Source: Bacillota bacterium (GTDB lineage Bacteria; Bacillota; Clostridia; Christensenellales; QAND01). From it: 64,000 bases of DNA. Both the position numbers and the translations under genes were made by a program. The DNA lies in the NCBI GenBank assembly GCA_003150225.1, contig QAND01000013.1, positions 33,805 to 97,804 of the forward strand, written 5' to 3'. Under the pieces are notes generated by a model. That model was given only the letters and a program-made list of their open reading frames with translations. It ran no database searches and was not told the DNA's origin. Of the stretch, positions 17,278-25,559 are shown one piece after another (within the stretch, counting starts at the first letter, position 1; each line of letters begins with the position of its first letter).

Positions 17278-17832
17278 TCAAGCAGCCACCGTCAACTGCC
17301 AAATCGATTTTCCTTGGGCCCACAGCTTTCCATAGATCTCCCGGCATTGATCAAACCGTGCAAAAAGCTCCCTGGCCTTATGCTCGTCACAATACACCTT
17401 CCAGCAGCCGGCACACTTACAGTTCTTACCCTCATTTTGAATAAATCCAACAACATCACCCAGAGGATACCCAAGAAAAAGTCCAATTTCATGGGGGAAA
17501 GCGCTCCCAATCTCCAGCCGCTGCATCAGACGCTCTAGAGCTGCCGGCACATCCAGACTCAAATACCCATATTCCCTTAAGAACTGGGCTACGCCGGGTT
17601 TCTGCAGATCTCTTTTAAGATGGGAGGTGCGGTATAGATAGACCAACACCCCTTCTGGTCTCCGCCGCAGCGCCATCAGAACAAGCCCCTTTTCCCGCAG
17701 CCGTGCGTTCCAAGTATGAATCTGCCGATCCAGTTCCCCCTCTACAGTCTCCTTGAGACAAATCAAGCTGCCCGCCTTCAGCGACGCTAGAGTAGGCGCA
17801 CAGTGCTCAATCAAATATCGTTCCAGCTGCAT
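17278..17832 (-). CDS. DUF3793 family protein
   Basis: A 184-residue cytoplasmic protein. The C-terminal half carries the family signature HEIGLFLGYPLGDV, then GFI.N.G..CKCAGCWKVYCDE, whose clustered cysteines could hold a metal. ATG at 17832 is preceded by GAGAGG; a longer reading upstream would run through the putative operators. The family has no proven function but is often next to flavodoxin or iron-uptake genes in Clostridia, as here. It is the first gene of the flavodoxin operon. Confidence 0.85.
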   Translation of the reverse strand: MQLERYLIEHCAPTLASLKAGSLICLKETVEGELDRQIHTWNARLREKGLVLMALRRRPEGVLVYLYRTSHLKRDLQKPGVAQFLREYGYLSLDVPAALERLMQRLEIGSAFPHEIGLFLGYPLGDVVGFIQNEGKNCKCAGCWKVYCDEHKARELFARFDQCREIYGKLWAQGKSIWQLTVAA

Positions 17833-17965
17833 GGTCCTCTCTCCAGTGCAATAAAATTCCGGCAATCCGGTACTCCTTTTATTGACACCAGCGGTACCCC
17901 TTAAACCCCTTGAGGTCCATCCAATACAGACCATACCCGATATCCTCCATTTCACCCGCCCGTAT

Positions 17966-17981
17966 GTTAGCATACACTAAC
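17966..17981. promoter_or_regulatory. GTTAGC-type operator 1 (DtxR-like)
   Basis: GTTAGCATACACTAAC, an imperfect inverted repeat 134 bp upstream of the DUF3793 start. It shares its arms with operators 2 and 3. Confidence 0.6.
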
Positions 17982-18020
17982 TTATGGGCGGTAAAAAACG
18001 CGGCTCAACTGCCGCTCCTT

Positions 18021-18040
18021 TAGTTAGCATATGCTAACTA
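18021..18040. promoter_or_regulatory. GTTAGC-type operator 2, perfect 20-bp palindrome
   Basis: A perfect palindrome with core GTTAGCATATGCTAAC flanked by TA on each side. The half-sites resemble the GTTAG/CTAAC arms of DtxR/IdeR iron-repressor boxes. It lies midway between the two divergent genes. Confidence 0.7.
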
Positions 18041-18136
18041 CTTTGATTTTACTCAATCCTTTGAGAAAGGTCAAGCTTTTTTTGCACGGAAGCGCTTGCT
18101 TTTTGAAACGCCATAGGGTAAGGTGGATACACCGAT

Positions 18137-18154
18137 GGTTAGCTTTTGCTAACC
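18137..18154. promoter_or_regulatory. GTTAGC-type operator 3
   Basis: GGTTAGC-TTTT-GCTAACC, 44 bp upstream of the aspartoacylase-like start codon. It probably overlaps that gene's promoter or leader. The 17833-18198 divergent region holds no gene. Confidence 0.65.
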
Positions 18155-18198
18155 TCTTGCGGCAGTTTCCACTGGAACTCGATTTGGAGGTGTGGCAT

Positions 18199-19140
18199 AT
18201 GGACATAAAAAATTCCCCGTATCCGGAAGGGCGAACCGCCTTTTCCATTCCTGTTCTCGGAGAGAAACCCATCAACGCCGTGCTTTTGGCGGGAAAACGC
18301 CCGGGAAAAACCCTTGTGGTGACCGCCGGCGTACATGGCAACGAGTATGTGGGAATCCAAGCGGTGCGGGAGCTGATACGCGAGATTCAACCCCTGGAAC
18401 TTTCCGGACGACTGTTGCTCGTTCCCCTAGTCAATGAGTCGGGCTTCTATCAAGGTACCCATTTGATCCCCGCCGACGGGAAAAACCTCAATCGGTGCTT
18501 CCCAGGATCCACGCGGGGAAGCACCGCGCTGCGAATGGCCCACGCCCTTGAAAGCGCTCTGTACAATCAAGCGGATTTTCTTGTAGATCTCCATGGGGGT
18601 GGAGCCAGCGAGTCCATGACTCCCCTGGCCTTTTTCCCCGTTGGCGCCGGAGCGGAAATGACACGCATCACCCGGGCTGCCGGCAACGCTCTCACCGTGG
18701 ACTTTCTGGTGCAATCCTATGCGGATAACGGGCTCTATAGCTATGCCAATCGGTGTCAAATCCCATCGCTGCTTCTGGAGCGGGGAGGTGGTGCCGCTTG
18801 GGACGACGCACAGGTTCATGCCTGTAAACAAAATATTTACGAACTCATGGACCATCTAGGCATTCTTTCCTGCAAAAAGACGCTCTCTCCGCCCCAGGAG
18901 ATCCAGGAAGCCCGGTATGAGGAAGCGGCGGAGGCGGGTTTCTGGTATTGCAGAAAGAAACCTGGGGAGCCCATTTACAAAGGAGAGGTTTTGGGCAATT
19001 TGCTGAACAGCCAAGGGGAGCTACTCCAGCAATGCATAGCGGCATACGATGGCGTGGTTCTCTACCTCACCCACGCTTTAGGGGTAAAAAAGGGCGGGCC
19101 TTTGATTGCCTACGGCAAGCGGGTATCGAATACCCCGTAA
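18199..19140 (+). CDS. Succinylglutamate desuccinylase / aspartoacylase family protein
   Basis: A 313-residue zinc amidohydrolase of the M14-related AstE/ASPA family. The motifs GVHGNEYVG (zinc His and Glu), NLNRCFPG (substrate Arg) and DLHGG (third zinc ligand) are present. A C-terminal beta domain with GEPIYKGEVLG and a closing KKGGPLIAYG follows. The family removes acyl groups from N-acyl amino acids. The start at 18199 has GGAGG eight bases upstream; a longer upstream reading runs through operator 3. The shared operators suggest co-regulation with the divergent flavodoxin operon. The substrate is unknown. Confidence 0.85.
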   Translation: MDIKNSPYPEGRTAFSIPVLGEKPINAVLLAGKRPGKTLVVTAGVHGNEYVGIQAVRELIREIQPLELSGRLLLVPLVNESGFYQGTHLIPADGKNLNRCFPGSTRGSTALRMAHALESALYNQADFLVDLHGGGASESMTPLAFFPVGAGAEMTRITRAAGNALTVDFLVQSYADNGLYSYANRCQIPSLLLERGGGAAWDDAQVHACKQNIYELMDHLGILSCKKTLSPPQEIQEARYEEAAEAGFWYCRKKPGEPIYKGEVLGNLLNSQGELLQQCIAAYDGVVLYLTHALGVKKGGPLIAYGKRVSNTP

Positions 19141-19170
19141 AAAAGCCCTGCCAATGGCAGGGCTTTTTTA
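19141..19170. terminator. Bidirectional terminator
   Basis: AAAAGCCCTGCC, loop AAT, GGCAGGGCTTTTTTA lies between the aspartoacylase-like gene and the converging murF. Confidence 0.85.
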
Positions 19171-19189
19171 CGGAAATCAACGTAGTCGC

Positions 19190-20560
19190 TCAGTGGGTTT
19201 GTGTCTCATGCCACCCATATAAATTCTGCAGCTTTTGGACAATCTCCTCCATCTCCAAACCGCGGGAGCCTTTTATCAGAACGGCGTCGCCGGGCTGCAA
19301 CAGACCGGGAAGCTGTGCCCATAGCTCCGCTTTCCCCTCATAGTGACGTCCCTTGGCGGTCTGGGCCATCCCCTGGGTGAGCCCGCCTACGCACAGGATC
19401 AAATCAATCCCCTTCTCCCGGGCATAGGCTCCCACCTCCCGGTGATACCGCTCCGTATCCTCTCCCAGTTCGTACATATCCCCCAGGATAGCTACCTTTC
19501 GGCCGGTGTGATACCCCAGAACATCCAGAGCCGCCCGCATAGAGCTAGGGCTGGCGTTATAGGCATCATTGATGAGCATGATCTCTCCCAGGTCCTGGAT
19601 ATTCATCCGGCCCCAAATGGGACGATATTCAGCAATACCCGTCCGAATGGCATCCGGCGCCATCCCATAGGCCAAGCTCACGGCCAGGGCTCCCAAGGCG
19701 GGGTAGACCATGTGGTCGCCAGGGACAGGAACCGTTATCTCACAAGTTCCGCCATCCCAAACAGCGGTAAACGCCATTCCCGATAGGCCCAAGGAGCGAA
19801 TCTGGGTGGCGCGAACATCGTTGTGCTTCTCTAGGCCAAAAGTGATCACGTCCTCCCGGCTTCTCTTCAGACCCAGGAGCAAATCGTCATCCCCGTTGAC
19901 AAAAACATGGCCCCCCGGACGCATATGGGATAGCATCTCGGTTTTAGCCTGAAAGACCCCTTGCCGAGAACCCAGAAATTCCAAGTGCACATTGCCGATG
20001 TTGATAAACAGACAGTCATCCGGTTGTCCCAGCCGGGCCAGCCGGTCAATCTCTCCAAAGCTGCTGGTTCCCATCTCAAGGATGGCCAATTGGTGCTCCG
20101 GCCCCAATTCAAACAAGGTTAGGGGCAAGCCTACCTGGGAGTTGAGATTCCCCTGGGACTTGAATACACAGAACTCTTGGGACAGCGCGCTGAACAGCAT
20201 TTCCTTCATGGTGGTCTTCCCCACCGAACCTGTGATGCCGATCACACGTGGAGAAAACTGTCCTTTATACCATGCCGCCAAACGCTGTAACGCCATTAGA
20301 GTGGAATCCACTAGGATATACGGCTTATCGCAATCCAGTGTACGCTGGCTGAAGACGCAGGCTGCTCCCGCTTGAAAGGCAGCGGGGATGAAGTCATGCG
20401 CATCCACCCGCTCTCCTATAATAGGAACAAACAGGGTACCGGGCGAAACCATCCGGCTATCGGCCACAACCTTCGAAATGGTTGAAAGAAGAAGCCGCTC
20501 CTCTCCGCAATAGCGGCCACCGGTGGCGGAGACCACCTCTTGAATTGTCAAAGGTCTCAT
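19190..20560 (-). CDS. murF: UDP-N-acetylmuramoyl-tripeptide--D-Ala-D-Ala ligase MurF
   Basis: A 456-residue Mur ligase that adds D-Ala-D-Ala to the UDP-MurNAc tripeptide in the cytoplasm. It has the MurF N-terminal domain, P-loop GITGSVGKTTMKE, the LEMGTSSFGEI segment and the NDAYNASPSSMRAAL segment that links to the C-terminal domain. AGGTGATA precedes the ATG. It lies four bases after ddl, whose product it consumes. Confidence 0.95.
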   Translation of the reverse strand: MRPLTIQEVVSATGGRYCGEERLLLSTISKVVADSRMVSPGTLFVPIIGERVDAHDFIPAAFQAGAACVFSQRTLDCDKPYILVDSTLMALQRLAAWYKGQFSPRVIGITGSVGKTTMKEMLFSALSQEFCVFKSQGNLNSQVGLPLTLFELGPEHQLAILEMGTSSFGEIDRLARLGQPDDCLFINIGNVHLEFLGSRQGVFQAKTEMLSHMRPGGHVFVNGDDDLLLGLKRSREDVITFGLEKHNDVRATQIRSLGLSGMAFTAVWDGGTCEITVPVPGDHMVYPALGALAVSLAYGMAPDAIRTGIAEYRPIWGRMNIQDLGEIMLINDAYNASPSSMRAALDVLGYHTGRKVAILGDMYELGEDTERYHREVGAYAREKGIDLILCVGGLTQGMAQTAKGRHYEGKAELWAQLPGLLQPGDAVLIKGSRGLEMEEIVQKLQNLYGWHETQTH

Positions 20561-20564
20561 GGTA

Positions 20565-21602
20565 TCACCTATACTTTTCCAGAGACAGAGAGATTACCCT
20601 GTCGCACAATTCTTCATAGCTGATGCCTGCCGCCGACGCCATCTGGGGAAGCAAACTGGTGGGAGTCATGCCCGGCAGCGTATTGCCCTCTAAGCAATGG
20701 AATTTGCCGGTTTGAGCATCCAGCATAAAGTCCATCCGCGCGTATACTGAAAGGCGCAGCAAGCGAAAAATCCTTTCAGCTTCCCGCTGCATGGCGCGGG
20801 TGGTGTCCTCATCCAGCTCTGCGGGACAGATCTCCAGCGTGCGTCCCGCTTGATATTTATTAGCGTAATCGTAAAACCCTTCCTTGGGAATGATCTCAAT
20901 GATAGGCAGAGCCTCTCCATCCAGAACGCCCACGGAAAACTCCCGTCCTTGGATGTACTGCTCGACCATAATCTCATCCTCATAGCGAAACGCTTCCCTT
21001 AAGGCCGCATCATATTCCGCCTCGTTCCGTGCAATGGATACCCCGATGGAAGACCCGCCACTGCAGGGTTTTACCACACAGGGAAAGCCCACCGTATTTG
21101 TCAAAGCCTCCCCCGGCCGTACCATTTGCCAGGCCGGCGTCAAGCTTCCTGCGCCAAGTAGAATATCCTTGGAAATCCATTTATGCATGGCCAAGGCGCT
21201 ACCCAGATATCCGCTGCCGGTATAGCGCACCCCCGCCACATCAAACAGGGCCTGAAGCTTGCCGTTCTCCCCGCTTTCCCCGTGAAGGCCCATGTATACC
21301 ATATCCGCCGCTTTACAGATCTCTATGACGTTGGGGCCCACCTCTCCCAGAAGCGCATCTCCTCGCTTTGCACGGATGGCTTCGATATCCGGCGCGGTCT
21401 CAGGAACGCTAACAGCAGCGTCCTCCAGCACATCGCTGAACGCTGAATCCACCGGATCGGGCAGGGCTTCCAGCCCAAAAAAGAGGTCTACCAAAACCGT
21501 TTTATGGCCCGCACGGCGCAGCGCCTGGGAGATCTTCACCCCCGAAGACAGAGAGACGTCCCGTTCCATGCTGATCCCGCCAGCCAATACCACAATATTC
21601 AT
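20565..21602 (-). CDS. ddl: D-alanine--D-alanine ligase Ddl
   Basis: A 345-residue ATP-grasp ligase joining two D-alanines. Visible are the N-terminal AGGISMERDVSLSSG, the YMGLHGESGENG loop, VKPCSGGSSIGVS (ATP binding) and EGNTLPGMTPTSLLPQMA (metal and substrate loop). The residue after the SLL motif region does not show the vancomycin-resistance D-Ala-D-Lac signature to my eye. The ribosome site is weak. It is the first gene of the ddl-murF operon. Confidence 0.95.
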   Translation of the reverse strand: MNIVVLAGGISMERDVSLSSGVKISQALRRAGHKTVLVDLFFGLEALPDPVDSAFSDVLEDAAVSVPETAPDIEAIRAKRGDALLGEVGPNVIEICKAADMVYMGLHGESGENGKLQALFDVAGVRYTGSGYLGSALAMHKWISKDILLGAGSLTPAWQMVRPGEALTNTVGFPCVVKPCSGGSSIGVSIARNEAEYDAALREAFRYEDEIMVEQYIQGREFSVGVLDGEALPIIEIIPKEGFYDYANKYQAGRTLEICPAELDEDTTRAMQREAERIFRLLRLSVYARMDFMLDAQTGKFHCLEGNTLPGMTPTSLLPQMASAAGISYEELCDRVISLSLEKYR

Positions 21603-21729
21603 GCTTCAATACCCCACAATTCATCGCTTTTCGTCCAATCTATCACGCGCTTCGAAAAACTGGCTCCTCTATTCCCCAAGCGCCAATCATATCGCAAGTT
21701 AGAAGGACGCAAATGAAACACTTGCTCCC

Positions 21730-21738
21730 ATTATATCA
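21730..21738 (-). promoter_or_regulatory. Possible extended -10 promoter for ddl-murF
   Basis: On the minus strand TGATATAAT, an extended -10 without a good -35, 128 bp before ddl. The rest of the 21603-21934 gap is AT-rich and shows nothing recognisable. Confidence 0.35.
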
Positions 21739-21934
21739 TTTTTTATGCGGCATCATAGAAAAAAATCCGCCAAAGCATCGCGGAATGCGTATTTGTTTAA
21801 AAAAGATCCGGACCATGATAGCTTGTAACACAGGCTTTTCACCACATGTTTCCATTCATCCCTCTTCTACTGTGTAGTTCAATATACAAAAACTCACAGT
21901 ATTGTACAAGAATTTGCATGTCTAAAAGCATAGC

Positions 21935-21978
21935 AAAGCCCGCTTGATTACTGGATTTTCCAGCATTCAAGCGGGCTT
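21935..21978 (-). terminator. Terminator after tRNA-Ser
   Basis: An interrupted stem: arms AAGCCCGCTTGA and TCAAGCGGGCTT with inner CTGG/CCAG pairs, seven bases after the tRNA 3' end on the minus strand. Confidence 0.7.
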
Positions 21979-21984
21979 GTTCTT

Positions 21985-22075
21985 TGGCGGAGAGTTAGGG
22001 ATTTGAACCCTAGATACCCTTCACGGGTATACACGATTTCCAGTCGTGCGCCTTCGACCACTCAGCCAACTCTCC
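21985..22075 (-). tRNA. tRNA-Ser (anticodon GGA)
   Basis: A 91-base class II tRNA with encoded CCA. The acceptor GGAGAGTT pairs with AACTCTCC, and the anticodon loop CTGGAAA gives GGA, reading UCC/UCU. A long variable arm (TACCC/GGGTA) and the TTCAAAT T-loop are present. Confidence 0.97.
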
Positions 22076-22136
22076 ATGGTCAAACATCATTGCCGGCACA
22101 TTGCGGATGCGTCTTCCGCAACCATTATGCCGTGAT

Positions 22137-22165
22137 AGTATACCCCATTTTTCTGCAGAACGCAA
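22137..22165 (-). promoter_or_regulatory. Promoter of tRNA-Ser
   Basis: On the minus strand TTGCGT (22160-22165), 17 bases, TATACT (22137-22142), about 60 bases before the tRNA 5' end. Confidence 0.65.
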
Positions 22166-22479
22166 GGTTGTCCCGGGATTTTTTATGGAAAACATTACAT
22201 GGGATGGCTCCAGGAAATCGGGATAAAATACTAACACGGAAACGGCGGATTCCCATCCGCAATCGGGCAAAACTTTGAGGAAGTCTTGGACAAACGGAAA
22301 ATGCAATCCATTTTCCTAATTTGCCGGAATACAAGCATAATGGATGTACCGATCGCCATTATACAGCTCATTCCTAAGAACGGCAAACGCCCATGCGCCT
22401 CACTCGGATCATCAAATTCAGGTTTTGTGCGCATGGGCACCAATGTTTCCTCTTGGGCGGCAGAGCAATCTGCCGCTCT
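22166..22479 (-). other. Non-coding region downstream of trkA with two hairpins
   Basis: No gene seen. CGGCAGA/TCTGCCG (22458-22475) sits just past the trkA stop; its T run is on the plus-strand side. A second repeat, GCCCATGCGC (22389-22398) with GCGCATGGGC (22429-22438), encloses a 30-base loop. One or both may end trkHA transcription. Confidence 0.45.
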
Positions 22480-23133
22480 TTATTTTTTCCGATGTCGATC
22501 CAGATTGCTGATATCAGCGTTTTTTCCAATCACCACCATCACGTCGCCCTCCTGCATTACCTCGCTGGCGCGGGGAGATACGATGATGTCCCCCTGACGC
22601 CGGATTGCTACCACGTTAAGGCCATAGTTCACCCGGATATCGGCATCCATCAGCGTCTTCCCCTTCCATTCGGGCAGGATGAACACCTCCGCAAGACTAT
22701 ATACCGAGGAAAGCTCGATGAACTCGATGACGTTGGTATCGGCAATTCCATGGGCCAGCCGTACCCCCATATCCCGTTCCGGGAAGACCACCTGATCCGC
22801 TCCCACCTTGCACAGGATCTTCTCATGAAGGACATTTTTTGCCTTGCTCACCACCTTCTGAACCCCTAGATCCTTCAGCAATACCGTAGCCATAATGCTG
22901 GTCTGGATATCCCCAGTGCATACAACGGCTACATCCAAATTAGAAAGTCCCAGGGAGCGCAGGCTATTGGCATCCGTCATATCCGCAATGGCCACATGGG
23001 TGAGTTCCTCCTCTACCGCACTGACCTTATCCTCATCGATATCAATCCCCAGCACCTGATTGCCCATAGCCATCAGCGCCATGGCAAGGCTCTCTCCAAA
23101 TCGGCCCAGCCCCAATACCGCAATCTGTTTCAT
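22480..23133 (-). CDS. trkA: Potassium uptake regulatory subunit TrkA/KtrA
   Basis: A 217-residue cytosolic RCK protein. It opens with the Rossmann loop VLGLGRFGESLA, with Asp at the end of the second strand (IDIDEDKV). The C-terminal about 75 residues form the TrkA-C domain, which in many Firmicutes binds cyclic di-AMP. It gates the TrkH channel encoded 18 bp upstream in the same operon. Confidence 0.92.
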   Translation of the reverse strand: MKQIAVLGLGRFGESLAMALMAMGNQVLGIDIDEDKVSAVEEELTHVAIADMTDANSLRSLGLSNLDVAVVCTGDIQTSIMATVLLKDLGVQKVVSKAKNVLHEKILCKVGADQVVFPERDMGVRLAHGIADTNVIEFIELSSVYSLAEVFILPEWKGKTLMDADIRVNYGLNVVAIRRQGDIIVSPRASEVMQEGDVMVVIGKNADISNLDRHRKK

Positions 23134-23151
23134 AGCATATCCTCCTTACGT

Positions 23152-24516
23152 TCAGCCCACCATGATCTTGCCTTCGGGGTACCGAATTCCCTCATCCGGC
23201 CGCTTCCGGCCCGCCAAACCGATGGCGATGGTAAGCGGACCCAAACGCCCGAAAAACATGGTGATGATCAAAAGTATTTTGGAAATGGGATGCAAATAGG
23301 GGGTGATCCCACAGCTTAGTCCCACGGTGCCCATGGCGGAAAAGGTCTCCATCAGGATGTTATCCAGGGTCATAATAGGCATATCCCCCGCCTCTAGAGT
23401 GCAGATTACACAGGTGATGATCAAGACGATGGACATGGCAATGACGGTAACCGCCGCTGCCCGCCGAACCACATCTCTCGAGATGCGCCGGCGAAACAGG
23501 ACGGTATCCTCCCGTCCCCGGATGATGGATACCACCGCCGCCACCAGCACTAAAAATGTGGTGGTTTTGATACCGCCGCCGGTAGACGCGGGAGAAGCGC
23601 CGATGAACATCAATAGCATGGTCAGCACTTTACTGGCCACCGTTAAGTCCAATTGGCTAATGGTGTTAAATCCCGCGGTACGCGGCGTTACCGATTGGAA
23701 TATGCCCGCCATCAGCTTCTGCCCCACCGGCAGGTCTCCCATGGTTTTGGGGTTATTCCACTCCAGGAAACAAAACAGTACAGCGCCCCCTATGAGCAAG
23801 GCCCCCGTAACCCCCACAACCGCCTTGGTATTGACGTTCCATCGTTTGTGATCCTTCAGGCATTCCCAAATATCCGTGATGACCGCAAACCCCAGACCGC
23901 CTATGATAATCAGCGCCATAATGGTAAAGTTCATCAAGGGATCCCATAGAAAACCCGTAAGGGAAGCAAAGCCGCCCAGGGGATCGATCCCCGCGTTGCA
24001 AAAGGCGGATACCGATAAAAACGCCGCCATGCCTAACCCCTTAGTCCAACCAAACATGGGCACCATGCGGAAGCATAGCAAGACCGCGCCAATGCCCTCC
24101 ACCGTTAGGGTAAGGGTTATCGCCCGTTTCACCAGCCGCACCATTCCCTGGAGAGAACCGCTGGTATTAAAGGCCTCCCCGATCACCAACCGTTCTTTTA
24201 AGGTGATGCGCCGGCGCAACATCAAAAACAGGGCGGAAGCAAGTGTCATAAATCCAAGGCCGCCCGCCTGAATCAAAGCCATAATAATTCCCAGCCCCAA
24301 CGTATTGAACGTGGTGCCGGTATCCACCACCACAAGTCCCGTCACACAGACCGAGGTGGTGGAGGTAAATAGTCCGTTTAAAAAGCCGATGCTTTCCCCG
24401 GATTTGGTCACCCAGGGGGTGGATAGCAAAATCCCCCCCAGGAGAATGATGGCTGCAAATCCGGCGATCAATACCTGCGGGGGGGAAAGTTTTCTCTTCT
24501 TTCGCTGTAGTTCCAT
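23152..24516 (-). CDS. trkH: Potassium transporter membrane subunit TrkH/KtrB
   Basis: A 454-residue K+ channel-like membrane protein with four pore repeats: TSTTSVCVTGL, SAFCNAGIDPL, TPRTAGFNTI and SAMGTVGLSCG. The Gly of each filter is preserved. The ATG at 24516 has GGAGGAG upstream; a longer reading adds seven codons without benefit. It works with TrkA for K+ uptake and osmotic balance. The SRP RNA gene lies 80 bp upstream. Confidence 0.92.
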   Translation of the reverse strand: MELQRKKRKLSPPQVLIAGFAAIILLGGILLSTPWVTKSGESIGFLNGLFTSTTSVCVTGLVVVDTGTTFNTLGLGIIMALIQAGGLGFMTLASALFLMLRRRITLKERLVIGEAFNTSGSLQGMVRLVKRAITLTLTVEGIGAVLLCFRMVPMFGWTKGLGMAAFLSVSAFCNAGIDPLGGFASLTGFLWDPLMNFTIMALIIIGGLGFAVITDIWECLKDHKRWNVNTKAVVGVTGALLIGGAVLFCFLEWNNPKTMGDLPVGQKLMAGIFQSVTPRTAGFNTISQLDLTVASKVLTMLLMFIGASPASTGGGIKTTTFLVLVAAVVSIIRGREDTVLFRRRISRDVVRRAAAVTVIAMSIVLIITCVICTLEAGDMPIMTLDNILMETFSAMGTVGLSCGITPYLHPISKILLIITMFFGRLGPLTIAIGLAGRKRPDEGIRYPEGKIMVG

Positions 24517-24596
24517 GAAGTGCTCCTCCAACAAACGTTAGCTGATGTCTAAGAAAAATGCCGCACACCCTCCTTTGGCAATGCCATCCAGGCGCA

Positions 24597-24847
24597 AAAA
24601 AAGATAGGTTGCTCCGGCCCGGCTTCCCCGCGGCACACGCACGATTCCGCTTAATGCTGCTCCCGTCAGGGCCTGACATGGTTCACGGCTGTACGTTGCA
24701 CGGGACCCGGCCTTCGACGCTCCTTGTCTTTTCGCATTCCCAAACAACAAAGCCTCGGGAGGGAATCCAGCCCCTCTTTAGCGGATTGAGGGTACAGGGC
24801 ACCGCTAGCTCCCCGCCTGGTGCGACAAACGTCAATATCGGGTTCTT
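24597..24847 (-). ncRNA. ffs: Signal recognition particle RNA, bacterial large type
   Basis: Minus-strand RNA of about 250 bases. The diagnostic helix 8 reads CATGTCAGGCCC, then TGAC, then GGGAGCAGCATTAAG. The 5' Alu region reads GCGGGGAGCTAGCGGTGCC, with CAATCCGCTA, as in Gram-positive large SRP RNAs. The 3' end is set by a T7 run at 24596-24602 and the 5' end by the promoter at 24855-24883; both ends are approximate. The RNA binds Ffh to target proteins to the membrane. The usual GGAA tetraloop is UGAC here. Confidence 0.88.
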
Positions 24848-24854
24848 CTGCGGT

Positions 24855-24883
24855 AGGATATCATCTTCCCTCCGCAAAGTCAA
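24855..24883 (-). promoter_or_regulatory. Promoter of the SRP RNA
   Basis: On the minus strand TTGACT (24878-24883), 17 bases, TATCCT (24855-24860). Confidence 0.75.
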
Positions 24884-24896
24884 TGGATGGTATTCC

Positions 24897-25427
24897 TTAT
24901 AGGAGATTGCCGTACTTATTCAGAAACACCATTTCCTGGAGGGTGCGTCGGGGTTTGGCCTCCGGTTCCTCGTCCGGAATTCCGACGGGGGAAAGCGCCA
25001 CCACCCGGATATCCTCAGGAATATTCAGAAGCTTTTTAACAGGGTTCTCGTAAAAGGCCCCCACCCAGCACATGCCAACGCCATTTTCCTCCGCTACCAG
25101 CATCATCTGCTCCATGGAGATGGCAGCATCAGTCATATAATATTCCTTTTCCTCCCGCCGTCCGCTCAGGGTAGGATCGCCACACAGCACCAGGAAATAT
25201 TCGGCGTTCTCGTAGGCCGATTGAGAAGGGTTGTAGCCGGTAATCTCTCCCAACTGGCCAATTAGCTGCCGGTCCTGTACTAGGATATAGGAAAAAGACT
25301 GGTTGTTCTTCCAGGAGGGAGCCAGCCGCGCTGCCTCCAGCATATCGTCCAGAGCTGCTTGAGGCACCGGTCCCTTCCGATAGGCGCGGATGCTGCGCCT
25401 GGATTTTACCGCATCGATCACATTCAT
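24897..25427 (-). CDS. Nitroreductase-family oxidoreductase
   Basis: A 176-residue FMN-dependent protein. The N-terminal SRRSIRAYRKGPV binds the FMN phosphate. AARLAPSWKNNQSF and the Gly-rich EENGVGMCWVGAF segment are also typical. It probably reduces nitro or quinone compounds with NAD(P)H as a dimer. The ATG at 25427 follows AAGGAGTG. It is transcribed alone, diverging from a lipoprotein gene. Confidence 0.9.
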   Translation of the reverse strand: MNVIDAVKSRRSIRAYRKGPVPQAALDDMLEAARLAPSWKNNQSFSYILVQDRQLIGQLGEITGYNPSQSAYENAEYFLVLCGDPTLSGRREEKEYYMTDAAISMEQMMLVAEENGVGMCWVGAFYENPVKKLLNIPEDIRVVALSPVGIPDEEPEAKPRRTLQEMVFLNKYGNLL

Positions 25428-25524
25428 GGTCTCACTCCTTTTTGTTATTATACCGCATCGGACGCATTCTGCAAACCATTTCCTCCCACAGCAGAAGAAC
25501 AAGGTGGCGGGAATATGGCCGCTA

Positions 25525-25533
25525 TGGTATAAT
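25525..25533 (+). promoter_or_regulatory. Extended -10 promoter of the lipoprotein gene
   Basis: TGGTATAAT with no clear -35, 27 bases before the start codon. Confidence 0.45.
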
Positions 25534-25559
25534 GCTTCCATACGCGAGGAGGGACTCTC

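Noticed and set aside
17966..18154. A CRISPR or other direct-repeat array
   Set aside because: The three repeats are short dyads with unequal spacing, as expected of operators.
24517..24896. A cyclic-di-AMP (ydaO-type) riboswitch ahead of trkH
   Set aside because: Such leaders precede K+ transporters in Bacillus, but the region folds as SRP RNA with its own promoter and T run; no ydaO core was found.
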